A program made the position numbers and the translations under genes. Positions 29,004 to 37,912 of a stretch of 64,000 bases of DNA are shown here, in pieces; the stretch's first letter is position 1; each line of letters begins with the position of its first letter. The notes under the pieces are model-generated. The model was not told the DNA's origin and searched no databases. It was given only the letters and a program-made list of their open reading frames with translations. Source of the DNA: Phycisphaeraceae bacterium (GTDB lineage: Bacteria > Planctomycetota > Phycisphaerae > Phycisphaerales > Zrk34); NCBI GenBank assembly GCA_028282805.1, contig JANQHD010000024.1:122682-186681 (forward strand), in the 5' to 3' direction.

Positions 29004-31259
29004 GTGGTGTTGGCGATGACCTGGCAACCGTATTTCGCGCCGCTCGTAATCGTGTTGGGTTGCGTGGCGGTCGGGGCGCTGGTGCTGCTGGCGTGGCGGC
29101 GTGCGTGCGGGGAGCGGCCGGTCGTCGCCACGTTTGTGGCGTTGATGCGTTTGGCGACCGTGGTGTGCATCGCCGTGTTGCTCATGGGCCTCAGTCACGT
29201 GCCGAACGTGGTCGAGCAGGTGACGCGCCCGGTGCTTCGGGTGCTGGTCGACAACTCGGCGTCGATGCAGACCGCCGACATGGCGGGCGAGTCGCGCGCC
29301 AGCTTCGCCGCGCGCACGTGGCTGAGCGGCGGTGCGTTCGATCGCTTGCGGCGCGAGTACGAGGTCGAGCTGTACGCGTTCGACCGGACCACGCTGCGTG
29401 TTGATTCGGGCGTGTTTGCCGACAATGAACAGGCCGAGGCGCAGGCGACCGGTGCGATGACGCGTGTGGCCGAGTCGTTGCGGCACGTGCTGGCATCGAG
29501 CCGGGGCAAGGACGAAGCGGGCGTGCTGCTGATCAGCGACGGCCGCGACAGCGAAGCGACGCCGGTCGAACCCGTCGCGGCGCTGGCGCGTTCGCGTTCG
29601 TTGCCGGTGCACGTGGTGCCGCTGGGCGGGCCGATGCTGCGGCAGGACATCAGCGTGATCGCGATCCCCCAGCAGGAGTACCTGTTGGCCGGCGAGGAGG
29701 GCCGCATCAGCGTGCGTGTCGTGCAGGTCGGCGCGGCCGATGCGCAGATCAAACTGCACTGGCGGCAGGGGGGGCGCAAAGAAACCCGGCTGATCAATTT
29801 TCAAGGGGCCGACGCGGTCGACATCGAATTGCCGGTGAGCGAGACCGAGCCGGGCCTTTACGAGTACGAGCTGCTCGTCGACCCGCTCGAAGACGAGATC
29901 GAGTCGAAAAATAACCGCGCGTTGGTGTTCATGAAGGTCACGCAAGGGCGATTCAAGGTGCTGTTGCTTGAGGGCGAGCCGTTCTGGGACACGAAGTTTC
30001 TGGCCCAGTCGTTGCGCAAGGACGACCGCATCGAGCTGACGCAGATCTCGCAGATCAACCCGCAACGCCAGCAGCGCGTGATCACGCGCACCGAGCAGAA
30101 GTCGGCCCGCACGCCAACCACGCTCGAGGACCTGGCCAAGTACGACGTGATCGTGATCGGACGGGGCATCGAGAACGTGCTGGACGCCAAGACCATGGCC
30201 GTGCTGCCCGACTATGTTTCGAAGCACGGTGGGCGGGTCGTCTTTGCGCGTGGCAGGTCGTACGACCCGACGACACGGCTCGGCCGCGTGGCGCTTCAGT
30301 GCCTTGACGAGATCGAGCCGGTCGTATGGGGGCGGGGCGTTTTACGCAATCAGACCATTGGCCTCGATCCGTATGGGCACGGCCACCCGAGCTTTGCCGT
30401 GCTCAACGAAGGCCAGACCATCGACGACGTGATCGGTGCACTGCCGCCGCTCGACGTGGCGCAGGTCGTCGAACGCGAGAAGGCTTCGGCGCGTGTGTTG
30501 GCACGCCTGCGGCCGCGCGGCGCGGTCGGGCGCAACGATGGCCAGCCCGCGCTCGTCGCGATGCCCTACGGCCGGGGCATGGTCGTGGCCGTGCTCGGCG
30601 AGGGCCTGTGGAAATGGAAGTTGCACAGCCGGCGCGACAAAGCACTGACCGGCGTGTTCGACCGCTTCTGGTCGAACATGGTGCGCTGGCTGGCAATGGG
30701 CAGCGGCTTCGAGCCGGACAGCAGTTCGACGCTGCGCCTGTCGCGGCGTACGCTCATGGTCGGTGAAGAGTTGATCATCGAAGAGATGCGGCGGTTCGAG
30801 CAGAGCGCGACCGGTTCGATGGAAGCGGTAGTGACAGACCCGGCGGGGGCGCAACACACCATCCACCTGCAACCGTCCAGCAGCGGCTCGTCGCGGCTGA
30901 CGGCGCGGTACGCGCCTCAACTTCCGGGTGTGTACCGGGTCGAGCTGCCCGGTGCGGGCGTGCGAAGCGAAACGGAGAGCCCGCACAGCGCCCGGTTTTT
31001 CGCGTACTCGATCGACATCGAACGCGTGCAGTGCGCCGCGGACCCGACCAGCCTGCGCCGGTTGGCGGCGCTCAGCGGCGGCCGGGTATTCGACCCGCAC
31101 CGGCCCGATGAGCTTTTTGAGTTGCTCGAACGCCAGCGCGCGGTGGCGGTGGTGCCGCCCCGGCCTGAATATTTGTGGGATCGTGCGGTTTTCATGTTCG
31201 CGGTGCTCGGGTGGGCGGGCTTAGAATGGGTCATCCGCAAGAAAGGCGGCCTGCTATGA
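29004..31259 (+). CDS. VWA-domain membrane protein of the MoxR operon
   Basis: 751 residues, GTG start with GGAGG nine bases upstream and four bases after the previous stop. Two N-terminal membrane helices (about 8-30, 42-62), a VWA domain with LVDNSASMQT (DxSxS MIDAS intact) at about 85-200, CARDB/Ig-like segments (about 215-300), a glutamine-amidotransferase-like fold (LLLEGEPFWDTKFLAQSL, YDVIVIGRG, VVFARG, about 310-520), and one C-terminal helix. Ends overlapping the next start (ATGA). This layout, VWA plus amidotransferase-like domain, recurs in planctomycetal MoxR loci without known function. Confidence 0.85.
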   Translation: MVLAMTWQPYFAPLVIVLGCVAVGALVLLAWRRACGERPVVATFVALMRLATVVCIAVLLMGLSHVPNVVEQVTRPVLRVLVDNSASMQTADMAGESRASFAARTWLSGGAFDRLRREYEVELYAFDRTTLRVDSGVFADNEQAEAQATGAMTRVAESLRHVLASSRGKDEAGVLLISDGRDSEATPVEPVAALARSRSLPVHVVPLGGPMLRQDISVIAIPQQEYLLAGEEGRISVRVVQVGAADAQIKLHWRQGGRKETRLINFQGADAVDIELPVSETEPGLYEYELLVDPLEDEIESKNNRALVFMKVTQGRFKVLLLEGEPFWDTKFLAQSLRKDDRIELTQISQINPQRQQRVITRTEQKSARTPTTLEDLAKYDVIVIGRGIENVLDAKTMAVLPDYVSKHGGRVVFARGRSYDPTTRLGRVALQCLDEIEPVVWGRGVLRNQTIGLDPYGHGHPSFAVLNEGQTIDDVIGALPPLDVAQVVEREKASARVLARLRPRGAVGRNDGQPALVAMPYGRGMVVAVLGEGLWKWKLHSRRDKALTGVFDRFWSNMVRWLAMGSGFEPDSSSTLRLSRRTLMVGEELIIEEMRRFEQSATGSMEAVVTDPAGAQHTIHLQPSSSGSSRLTARYAPQLPGVYRVELPGAGVRSETESPHSARFFAYSIDIERVQCAADPTSLRRLAALSGGRVFDPHRPDELFELLERQRAVAVVPPRPEYLWDRAVFMFAVLGWAGLEWVIRKKGGLL

Positions 31260-34141
31260 ACAGCCAGCCGTTACACGAGGTGTTGCGTCGCGCCGGCAAG
31301 GCGGTGTTCGTCAACGGCATCGCGCGCGCATCGGCGCTGGCCGGGGCCGTGTTGATCGTCACGCTGTTGCTGGCGGTGATGATCGACGCGGCGTTTGCGC
31401 TCGACATGGGCGGTTTGCGTGTGATCAACCTGTCGCTCGGTGTCGTGTTGATCGTTTTGCTGTTGTACCTGGTTGTGGCGGCGTTCCGCTTGCGGTACAG
31501 GCCTCGCTGGGTGGCGCGATTGGTTGAGAGCCGGGCCGGGCTCGACGATAACCGGCTGATCAATGCGCTCGACCTCGCCGAATCGACCGACGCTGATACC
31601 AGCCCCGCGTTGCGTCGGCACACGGTCGAACAGGGCAACGCCGTTGCGGTTACGCTCGACCCGAAAGCCGTGACCGATCGGCGCGGTTTGGCGGTGGCGC
31701 TGCGTTGGCTGTGCATCGCGTTGATCGTGACGATCGGTGCGTACCTGGTGTCGCCGCGTCCGTTCCACGCGGTGTTGTCACGCTTGATGTCGCCCGGCGC
31801 CGATCACCCGCCGTACACGCCGTTGCGGTTCGATGTGCAGACCGCACCGGAACCGGTCGTTTACGCCAAACCCGCTGCGATCAACGTGTCGATCACGGGC
31901 CCGAACCTGCCGGCGAGCGCCACCGTGGTGTTCGAGGAAGGTGAAACACAGCAGCGTTTGCCCATGGTGCGTCGCGCCCTGGCCGTTGGCGATGATAGCG
32001 ATGCGCCCGACCACGCCGAGTTCAGTTTGCGTATCGACCGTGCAGAAAAGTCGCGTCGTTTTTACATCGACACAGCCAGCGGGCGAAGCCGCTGGCACGA
32101 CCTCGAAGTCAAACCGGTGCCGTTGTTCGAACGGGTGACGGTCGCGTACAACTACCCGGGTTACACGGGTTGGAAATCGGCGGAGCACCCGCTGGACCAA
32201 CGCGGCGTGCGGGGGTTGGCGGGTACGACGGTGACTATCGCCGTACGCAGCAACGTGCCGCTGGGCAACGGCACCATCGCCATCAACCCGTCGACGGAAG
32301 GCGAGGCGGAACAGGCGGTACACGACGTCACGCTTGCGCCGTCGATCGAAGACCCGTATCAGGCGGTCGGTCGATTTAAACTGGAACACGACGGGCGCTT
32401 CACGCTGAGCCTGGTGGGGGCCGACGGGCTGGCGGGGCTGGAACCGATGGACGGCCGCATCGCGGTGATCGAAGACAGCGAGCCCAGCATTTATTTTGAA
32501 GAGCCGGCCCCGCGCGTGGTCGTGCCGGAAGGTTGGACGGTGCCGGTGGCGCTGGTCGCCGAGGACGACATCGGCGTCGCGCGCATCGTGCTGCACCGTG
32601 GCGTGAACGGTTGGGGGCCAGCGCCGGCCGAACTCGAACTGGACCATGTTCAGCCCGGCCGCGCCACCGCCACGACGGAGTTCGACCTAGCCAAGCTCGG
32701 CGCAGCGCCGGGCGATGTCATCACGTACTTCGCCGTGGCGTTCGACAACCGCCCCGACCCACCCAACTACGCGGAGACCGAGATCTATGTGATCGAGGTG
32801 ATCGCGTGGGACGAGTACACCGAGTACGTGCGGACGCAATACGGGCTTGAAGAGATCGAAGCGGAACTGGCGGAGTTCAACGAGCGGCTGGAGCAGCTAC
32901 GCGCCGAGCGCGAGGCGCTGCTCGCCGAGCTAGAAGAGGTCAAGCAGAAAGCCGAGTCGGACCAGCCGTTGACCGAAGCGGACGTCAAGCGGCTGGCGGA
33001 ACTGGAGGAACAACTCGAAGACTACGCCGAGGCCGCGGATCGGCTGGCGCAGGACATGCAGGAACGCGCCGCTCAACCACAGGTGTACGAGTTCGAAGCG
33101 GCGCTCAACGAGATGCTGCAAGAGTTTGCCGAGGGTTTACAGCAACAAAGCGGAGCCGCGCAGTCGGTCGCGGAACAGGCGAAACAAGCCGCCGGCCAAC
33201 CCGCACAGGGCGGCGCGGCACGTCAGGACCTGGCAGCGGAGATCGAGAAGTTCAAGCAGACCACCGACCCGTTCGGCGACGCACAACAACAGCAGCGCGA
33301 GATGACCAAGCAAGACATGAACAAGGTCAAGATGGCCAACGACATGGTCGCCGCCGCGGAGCAGTTGCGGCAGGTTGTCAAAGACCAGCGCGAGCTGGCC
33401 GAGCGCATGGCCCAGTTCCGCAACAGCAACGAGATGGGGACTCAGGACCGGCTGCGCGCCGCGAAGATGGCCGAGGAGCAGGCCGACATCCGCCGTCGCA
33501 TGAACGAGGCGACCGAGCAGCTCAAGGCGCAGGCCGAGAAGGCGAAGGACGCCTTGCCGAAGATGTCGTCGTGCGCGGCGAGCTTGGCCGAGCGTGTGGA
33601 AGACATGGACGTTGAACAAGACCAGCAAGACGCCGAACGCAGCGCCACCGCCGGCCAGGGGCGTGACGCCCACCGCGCCGCAGAGACGGCCGCGGAGAAG
33701 CTCGAGTCGTTGCTTTCGGATTGCAACGGTGCGCAGGGCGAGGCATCGGACGACCTGGACGGCTGCCTCAATCTGCCCAGCGAATCGTGGGCCGAGTCGA
33801 TGAAGCAGCTCGCCGCCGGTCGCCTGCCGGGCCTTGGCAAGCAGGGCGGTACCGGCGCGGGCTACAGCGGTTCGATGGCCTCGATGGTCATCGCCGGGCC
33901 GGTCAAGCTCGGCGAGGGCGACAGCATGGCGGACCGGCGGCTGAAGGGCAAGGGCAAGGGCCAGTCACGCCAGGTCGGCGCGGGCGTGGAAGACGCAGAC
34001 CCCGCCGAGTACCTCGACCCCGGATCAACGACTGCGCGCACGGGCGGCCGGGCGCCGATCAGCGGCGTGCCCGCGCGGTACCTTGACGAGGCGGAAGCGT
34101 ATTTCAAGCGGATCGCAGACGACAGCATGGAAAAACAATGA
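31256..34141 (+). CDS. Large membrane coiled-coil protein (DUF4175-like layout)
   Basis: 961 residues from ATG 31256, overlapping the upstream stop. Two N-terminal helices (about 20-45 and 53-78), a third at about 155-172, a beta-rich region (about 195-520), and a long Gln/Glu/Lys/Ala-rich coiled coil (about 535-800: EELEEV, LAELEEQLEDYAEA, QRQQ/EMTK segments), then a Gly-rich tail with an ARYLDEAEAYFKRIAD end. The layout resembles DUF4175-type proteins, but sequence-level assignment is unsure. Its Gln/Ala-rich region may reach across the periplasm. Fifth gene of the MoxR operon. Confidence 0.78.
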   Translation: MNSQPLHEVLRRAGKAVFVNGIARASALAGAVLIVTLLLAVMIDAAFALDMGGLRVINLSLGVVLIVLLLYLVVAAFRLRYRPRWVARLVESRAGLDDNRLINALDLAESTDADTSPALRRHTVEQGNAVAVTLDPKAVTDRRGLAVALRWLCIALIVTIGAYLVSPRPFHAVLSRLMSPGADHPPYTPLRFDVQTAPEPVVYAKPAAINVSITGPNLPASATVVFEEGETQQRLPMVRRALAVGDDSDAPDHAEFSLRIDRAEKSRRFYIDTASGRSRWHDLEVKPVPLFERVTVAYNYPGYTGWKSAEHPLDQRGVRGLAGTTVTIAVRSNVPLGNGTIAINPSTEGEAEQAVHDVTLAPSIEDPYQAVGRFKLEHDGRFTLSLVGADGLAGLEPMDGRIAVIEDSEPSIYFEEPAPRVVVPEGWTVPVALVAEDDIGVARIVLHRGVNGWGPAPAELELDHVQPGRATATTEFDLAKLGAAPGDVITYFAVAFDNRPDPPNYAETEIYVIEVIAWDEYTEYVRTQYGLEEIEAELAEFNERLEQLRAEREALLAELEEVKQKAESDQPLTEADVKRLAELEEQLEDYAEAADRLAQDMQERAAQPQVYEFEAALNEMLQEFAEGLQQQSGAAQSVAEQAKQAAGQPAQGGAARQDLAAEIEKFKQTTDPFGDAQQQQREMTKQDMNKVKMANDMVAAAEQLRQVVKDQRELAERMAQFRNSNEMGTQDRLRAAKMAEEQADIRRRMNEATEQLKAQAEKAKDALPKMSSCAASLAERVEDMDVEQDQQDAERSATAGQGRDAHRAAETAAEKLESLLSDCNGAQGEASDDLDGCLNLPSESWAESMKQLAAGRLPGLGKQGGTGAGYSGSMASMVIAGPVKLGEGDSMADRRLKGKGKGQSRQVGAGVEDADPAEYLDPGSTTARTGGRAPISGVPARYLDEAEAYFKRIADDSMEKQ

Positions 34142-34193
34142 CACGACACACCACCAACCGATACAATCAACAACACGGCTCGGGAGACGTGAC

Positions 34194-34886
34194 ATGAAAC
34201 ACCGCTTCAATCAACTGGCCGCGCTGCTGGGCGCCATGCTCATCGCGCTGACGCTCACGCAGAGCCAGGCGCAAACAACGGAAGAGCAAGACGACGCCGG
34301 CGTTGTGCGCTGCGCGAACCTGGTTTACGGGGCGAAGAAGACCTCCGTCTGTTTCTCCGACAAGTTCCTCGCGCAAGTGGAACGGGATACCAACATCGAG
34401 ACCGAGCTCCGCTTCGCGAAGGTCAAGCTCGACTCGGAAGACCTGTTCAACTACCCGTTCAGCGTGATGAGCGGCGAAGGCGGCTTCAAGCTCACCGAGT
34501 CGCAACGCCAGTACATGCGCGATTACCTGACCATGGGCGGCTTCATCGTCGCCTCGGCCGGGTGCAGCTCGAAGCCTTGGAACACGAGCTTCAAGAACGA
34601 GATGAAGAAGATGTTCCCCGATTCTCAGATGGTCCGCCTCGAAGCCGACCACCCCGTGTTCCACACGGTCTACGACATCACCAGCTCGAAGTACAAGAGC
34701 GGCAAGTCGAAGCTGCCGGACCTGTTCGGCCTCGAGATCGACGGCCGCATCGTGCTGGTCTGGTCGCCCGACGGCCTCAACGACACCGGCAACGCCGGGG
34801 GCAACTGCTGCTGCTGCGGCGGCAACGAGGTCAAGAGCGCCAAGATGGTCAACGTCAACCTGCTGGCTTACGCGTTGACCCACTGA
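34194..34886 (+). CDS. Exported DUF4159-like protein with a CCCC motif
   Basis: 230 residues; ATG 34194 follows GGGAG with good spacing, longer frame to 34083 rejected. Signal peptide about 1-26 (ending SQAQ). The rest matches the DUF4159 / amidotransferase-like fold: FAKVKLDSEDLFNYPF, FKLTESQRQYMRDYLTMGGF(I/V), SSKPWNTSFKNEMKKMFP, HPVFHTVYDI. Near the C-terminus four consecutive cysteines (205-208, GNCCCCGGNE) could hold a metal or a disulfide. Function unknown; commonly follows MoxR/DUF58 genes in planctomycetes. Confidence 0.85.
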   Translation: MKHRFNQLAALLGAMLIALTLTQSQAQTTEEQDDAGVVRCANLVYGAKKTSVCFSDKFLAQVERDTNIETELRFAKVKLDSEDLFNYPFSVMSGEGGFKLTESQRQYMRDYLTMGGFIVASAGCSSKPWNTSFKNEMKKMFPDSQMVRLEADHPVFHTVYDITSSKYKSGKSKLPDLFGLEIDGRIVLVWSPDGLNDTGNAGGNCCCCGGNEVKSAKMVNVNLLAYALTH

Positions 34887-34889
34887 GCC

Positions 34890-35771
34890 ATGAACACGTT
34901 TCGCATCAACTTCGTGCGTCGCTGCACCAAGCCGCTTGCCGGCTTAGCGCTGATGGTCATGATCGCCGCAACGGCGTACGCCGAGCCCCTGGCCGCCATC
35001 CCGTTCGACACCGTCGAAAGCGCCGCCGCGCGCGGCAGCGCTGAGCGCCAGGTCATCGTCGTGTACTTCACGGCGGACTGGTGCGGGTGGTGCAAGCGGA
35101 TGAGCAGCGCCACGTTCACCGACCCCCGTGTGCTCAAGCTGGCGGGCGGGTTTGCGTGGGCGAAGGTCGACACCGATGCGCAGCCGGGCATCGCGGCGCG
35201 GTTTGGGGTGCGCGGCTTGCCGACCGTTATGTGGTTCAACGCCGACGGGGTTTACCTCGGCGAGCGCAACGGCTACATCGCGCCCGACGCGATGGTCGAA
35301 CTGCTCACCGCCCAGGCGGGCAACGCCGAGGCGGCGGGGGCGCACCAGCAGAAGATGGCGCTGGTTGAAACGAGCACGGCCGCGCTCCGGCAAGCCGAGA
35401 CCGATGCGCAGGTGGCGGTCGCGGTCGCGAAGATCGTCGAAACCGCCGCGACCCAACGCGCCGGCCGGCAACCGTTGCGACAGGCGTTGGGCGACGCCGG
35501 GCCCGTCGCGTGGCCCGCGCTGATCGAGCAGTTGCGCAGCGAACGCCTCGCCCGCCGCGCCGCGGCCTACGACCTGCTGGCCGAGGTGACCGGTCACGAC
35601 GCGCCGTTCGACCCGTTCGCCGAGGCCGAGGTGCGCGAAGCGCAGGTCGCAGAATGGCGCCGCTGGTACGCGAAGCACCTGTCGCAAAACGATTCTGAGC
35701 TTGGGCAACCGTCTGCCACGCAACCCGCGACACGTCCGGCCGCGCGCGGAACGCATTTGCCATCTCCGTGA
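34890..35771 (+). CDS. Secreted thioredoxin-like protein
   Basis: 293 residues. Signal peptide about 1-31 (ending AYA-E), thioredoxin fold about 40-145 with active site WCGWCK and cis-Pro segment GLPTVMWF, then an Ala-rich helical region (about 150-260) and a Thr/Pro tail. Only three bases after the DUF4159 stop, so the last gene of the operon. Likely a periplasmic reductase/isomerase for Cys-rich partners such as the CCCC protein upstream; that pairing is inference. Confidence 0.87.
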   Translation: MNTFRINFVRRCTKPLAGLALMVMIAATAYAEPLAAIPFDTVESAAARGSAERQVIVVYFTADWCGWCKRMSSATFTDPRVLKLAGGFAWAKVDTDAQPGIAARFGVRGLPTVMWFNADGVYLGERNGYIAPDAMVELLTAQAGNAEAAGAHQQKMALVETSTAALRQAETDAQVAVAVAKIVETAATQRAGRQPLRQALGDAGPVAWPALIEQLRSERLARRAAAYDLLAEVTGHDAPFDPFAEAEVREAQVAEWRRWYAKHLSQNDSELGQPSATQPATRPAARGTHLPSP

Positions 35772-36163
35772 TCTTCGCGACCGGGGCGCCTGTCTTCCAC
35801 ACAAGCAACACACCATGCGACGCAATCCGCGTGGTGTCTGTGCATTGACGTCGCCGCACCGCGTGCACGCGCGCTGACAACCCACGCAAGCAAGCCGAGG
35901 GTCGCAAGCAACAACGACCGAGGCCGCCCTGTTGCACGCCGCGGACGCGTTCCTCTGGTGATACGACAACTCGTTTTGCCTCGTCTGACGGAGCGGAATA
36001 GGGCGTTTCCGACCGATTGCGCCCGAAACCACACCCTCGTTTATGGGCCAAAAACGCCACTAGCGAATTGTTAAGATTTGATTAAGATGCACGCCCGCCT
36101 ACGGAATCGATGCGGATGCGCAAAGATTGCAAGTCATTGTAAATAAATCATTAAGGCAGCTTG
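35772..36163. other. Intergenic region before the phosphate transporter
   Basis: 392 bases with no convincing gene. The last 100 bases become AT-rich and contain the TTAAGA direct repeats listed separately, so the promoter of the symporter gene probably lies here. Small frames in the first 250 bases have no ribosome-binding site. Confidence 0.6.
36071..36087 (+). promoter_or_regulatory. Possible Pho-box-like direct repeat
   Basis: TTAAGA at 36071-36076 and TTAAGA at 36082-36087, exactly 11 bases apart start-to-start, which is the helical spacing of PhoB/PhoP half-sites (compare the TTAACA-N5-TTAACA pattern of PhoP sites in Bacillus). A further TTAAG lies at 36151. It is 77 bases before a Na/phosphate symporter followed by a PhoR-like kinase. 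The regulator is not in the window. Confidence 0.42.
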
Positions 36164-37882
36164 ATGGAAATCGACAAAATCACTGAGATCGCCATGCAGG
36201 CCATCGGCGGCTTGGGGATATTCCTCTTGGGTATGAAGTTCCTGTCCGAGGGCTTGCAGGCGGTGGCCGGCGACGGGCTGCGGCGCATGATCAGCCGGGG
36301 CACGAGCAACCGGATCGTGGCCGTCGGCACCGGCACCGCGGTGACCACCATGATCCAGTCCAGCTCGGTCACGACGGTGATCGTGGTCGGCCTGGTCAAC
36401 GCGGGGTTCATGACCTTGCACCAGGCGATCGGCGTGATCATGGGCGCCAACGTCGGCACCACCATCACCGGTTGGATACTGGTGCTGAAGATCGGCAAGT
36501 ACGGCCTGCCCATCCTCGGTCTCGCCGCGTTCGGCTACCTGTTCATGCGACGCGACAAGGTCCGTTTCATCTGCATGGCCGTCATGGGCCTCGGCATGAT
36601 CTTCTTCGGCCTGGAGCTGATGAAGAACGGCTTCAAACCGATCAAGGCGATGCCCGAGTTCGAGCAGTGGTTCCACCGGTTCTCGGCGGACACGTACTTC
36701 GGCGTGCTGAGGGTCGCGCTCGCCGGATGCCTCTTGACCTTCCTCGTCCAGTCATCGTCGGCGACGCTCGGCATCACCATCGGCCTGGCCACGACGGGCG
36801 TGATCCCGTTCGAAACGGCCGCCGCCCTCGTGCTCGGCGAGAACATCGGCACGACCATCACCGCGATGCTCGCATCCATCGGCGCGACGACCAACGCCCG
36901 CCGCGCCGCGTTCGCCCACGTCATCTTCAACATGTTCGGCGTGGTGTGGATCACGGCCTTGTTCGCCCCTTACCTGCACCTGATCGACGAGGTCGCGGTG
37001 TGGTTGCGTGGTGTGTCGCCACGGTCGCTGAGCTACGCGGACGTGGATGCGGGCAAGATGGACGCCGCCTCGTTCGGCGCCGCCATGACCTTCGGCATCG
37101 CCGCGGTGCACACCTGTTTCAACGTCACCAACGTGCTGCTGTTCCTGCCCTTCGTCAAGATGCTGGCCGACGGCCTCAAGCGGCTCCTGCCCGACAAGGC
37201 CCAGAAAGAGAAGCCGCACCTCACCTCGCTCGACTACCACCTGATCGACAGCCCGGTGCTCGCCATCGAGGAGTCGCGTGTGGAACTGCTGCGCATGGCC
37301 GACGGCTCGCAGAAGATGATGGGCTGGCTCAAGTCGCTGACCCTCCACAACGGCACCCGGGACGAGGCGATGATGAAGAAGGCCTTCCACCGCGAGGAAG
37401 TGCTCGACAACATCCAGCACGAGGTGTTGACGTTCCTCGGCCAGATGCTCGGCGGCAGCGCGCCGCAGAACGTCGTAGAAGAGGCCCGCGATCAGCTCCG
37501 GATCGCCGACGAGTACGAGTCGCTGTCGGACTCGATCGTCACCGTGCTCAAGGCACACCTGAAGCTGCGCGACCGCGGCATCGCGTTCAACGAAAATCAG
37601 CTCGCCCAGCTGCGCGACGTGCACGACATCGTGGCCGACTACATGCTGATGGTGCACGAGGCGCTAAAGGCGCGTGACCGTGACGCGGTGAGCAAGGCCC
37701 ACTCGCAGGGACCGGCGATCAAGCACATGATCAAGCAGCTCCGCGACGAGCACTTGACCAAGGTCGCCGTGCACAAGACCGACCCTCAGGTTTCGATGGC
37801 GTTCACGAACACGCTGGCGAACTACCGCCGGATCAAGGATCATGCACAGAACATCGCCGAGGCGCTGGCGGGCGGCAAGTGA
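36164..37882 (+). CDS. Na+/phosphate symporter with PhoU-like C-terminal domain
   Basis: 572 residues from ATG 36164 (AAGG seven bases upstream; the TTG three bases earlier is less well placed). NptA/PNaS family: two inverted repeats with QSSSVTT and QSSSATL motifs and GANVGTTIT / GENIGTTIT segments, eight or so helices in about 1-345. Residues about 365-565 are helical and PhoU-like (EVLDNIQHEVLTFL, LSDSIVTVLKAHLK). Transports phosphate (or related anion) with sodium across the inner membrane. Followed 30 bases later by a PhoR-like kinase. Confidence 0.93.
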   Translation: MEIDKITEIAMQAIGGLGIFLLGMKFLSEGLQAVAGDGLRRMISRGTSNRIVAVGTGTAVTTMIQSSSVTTVIVVGLVNAGFMTLHQAIGVIMGANVGTTITGWILVLKIGKYGLPILGLAAFGYLFMRRDKVRFICMAVMGLGMIFFGLELMKNGFKPIKAMPEFEQWFHRFSADTYFGVLRVALAGCLLTFLVQSSSATLGITIGLATTGVIPFETAAALVLGENIGTTITAMLASIGATTNARRAAFAHVIFNMFGVVWITALFAPYLHLIDEVAVWLRGVSPRSLSYADVDAGKMDAASFGAAMTFGIAAVHTCFNVTNVLLFLPFVKMLADGLKRLLPDKAQKEKPHLTSLDYHLIDSPVLAIEESRVELLRMADGSQKMMGWLKSLTLHNGTRDEAMMKKAFHREEVLDNIQHEVLTFLGQMLGGSAPQNVVEEARDQLRIADEYESLSDSIVTVLKAHLKLRDRGIAFNENQLAQLRDVHDIVADYMLMVHEALKARDRDAVSKAHSQGPAIKHMIKQLRDEHLTKVAVHKTDPQVSMAFTNTLANYRRIKDHAQNIAEALAGGK

Positions 37883-37912
37883 TCGCGAGCGGCGCTCGGC
37901 CGAGGAACCGCC

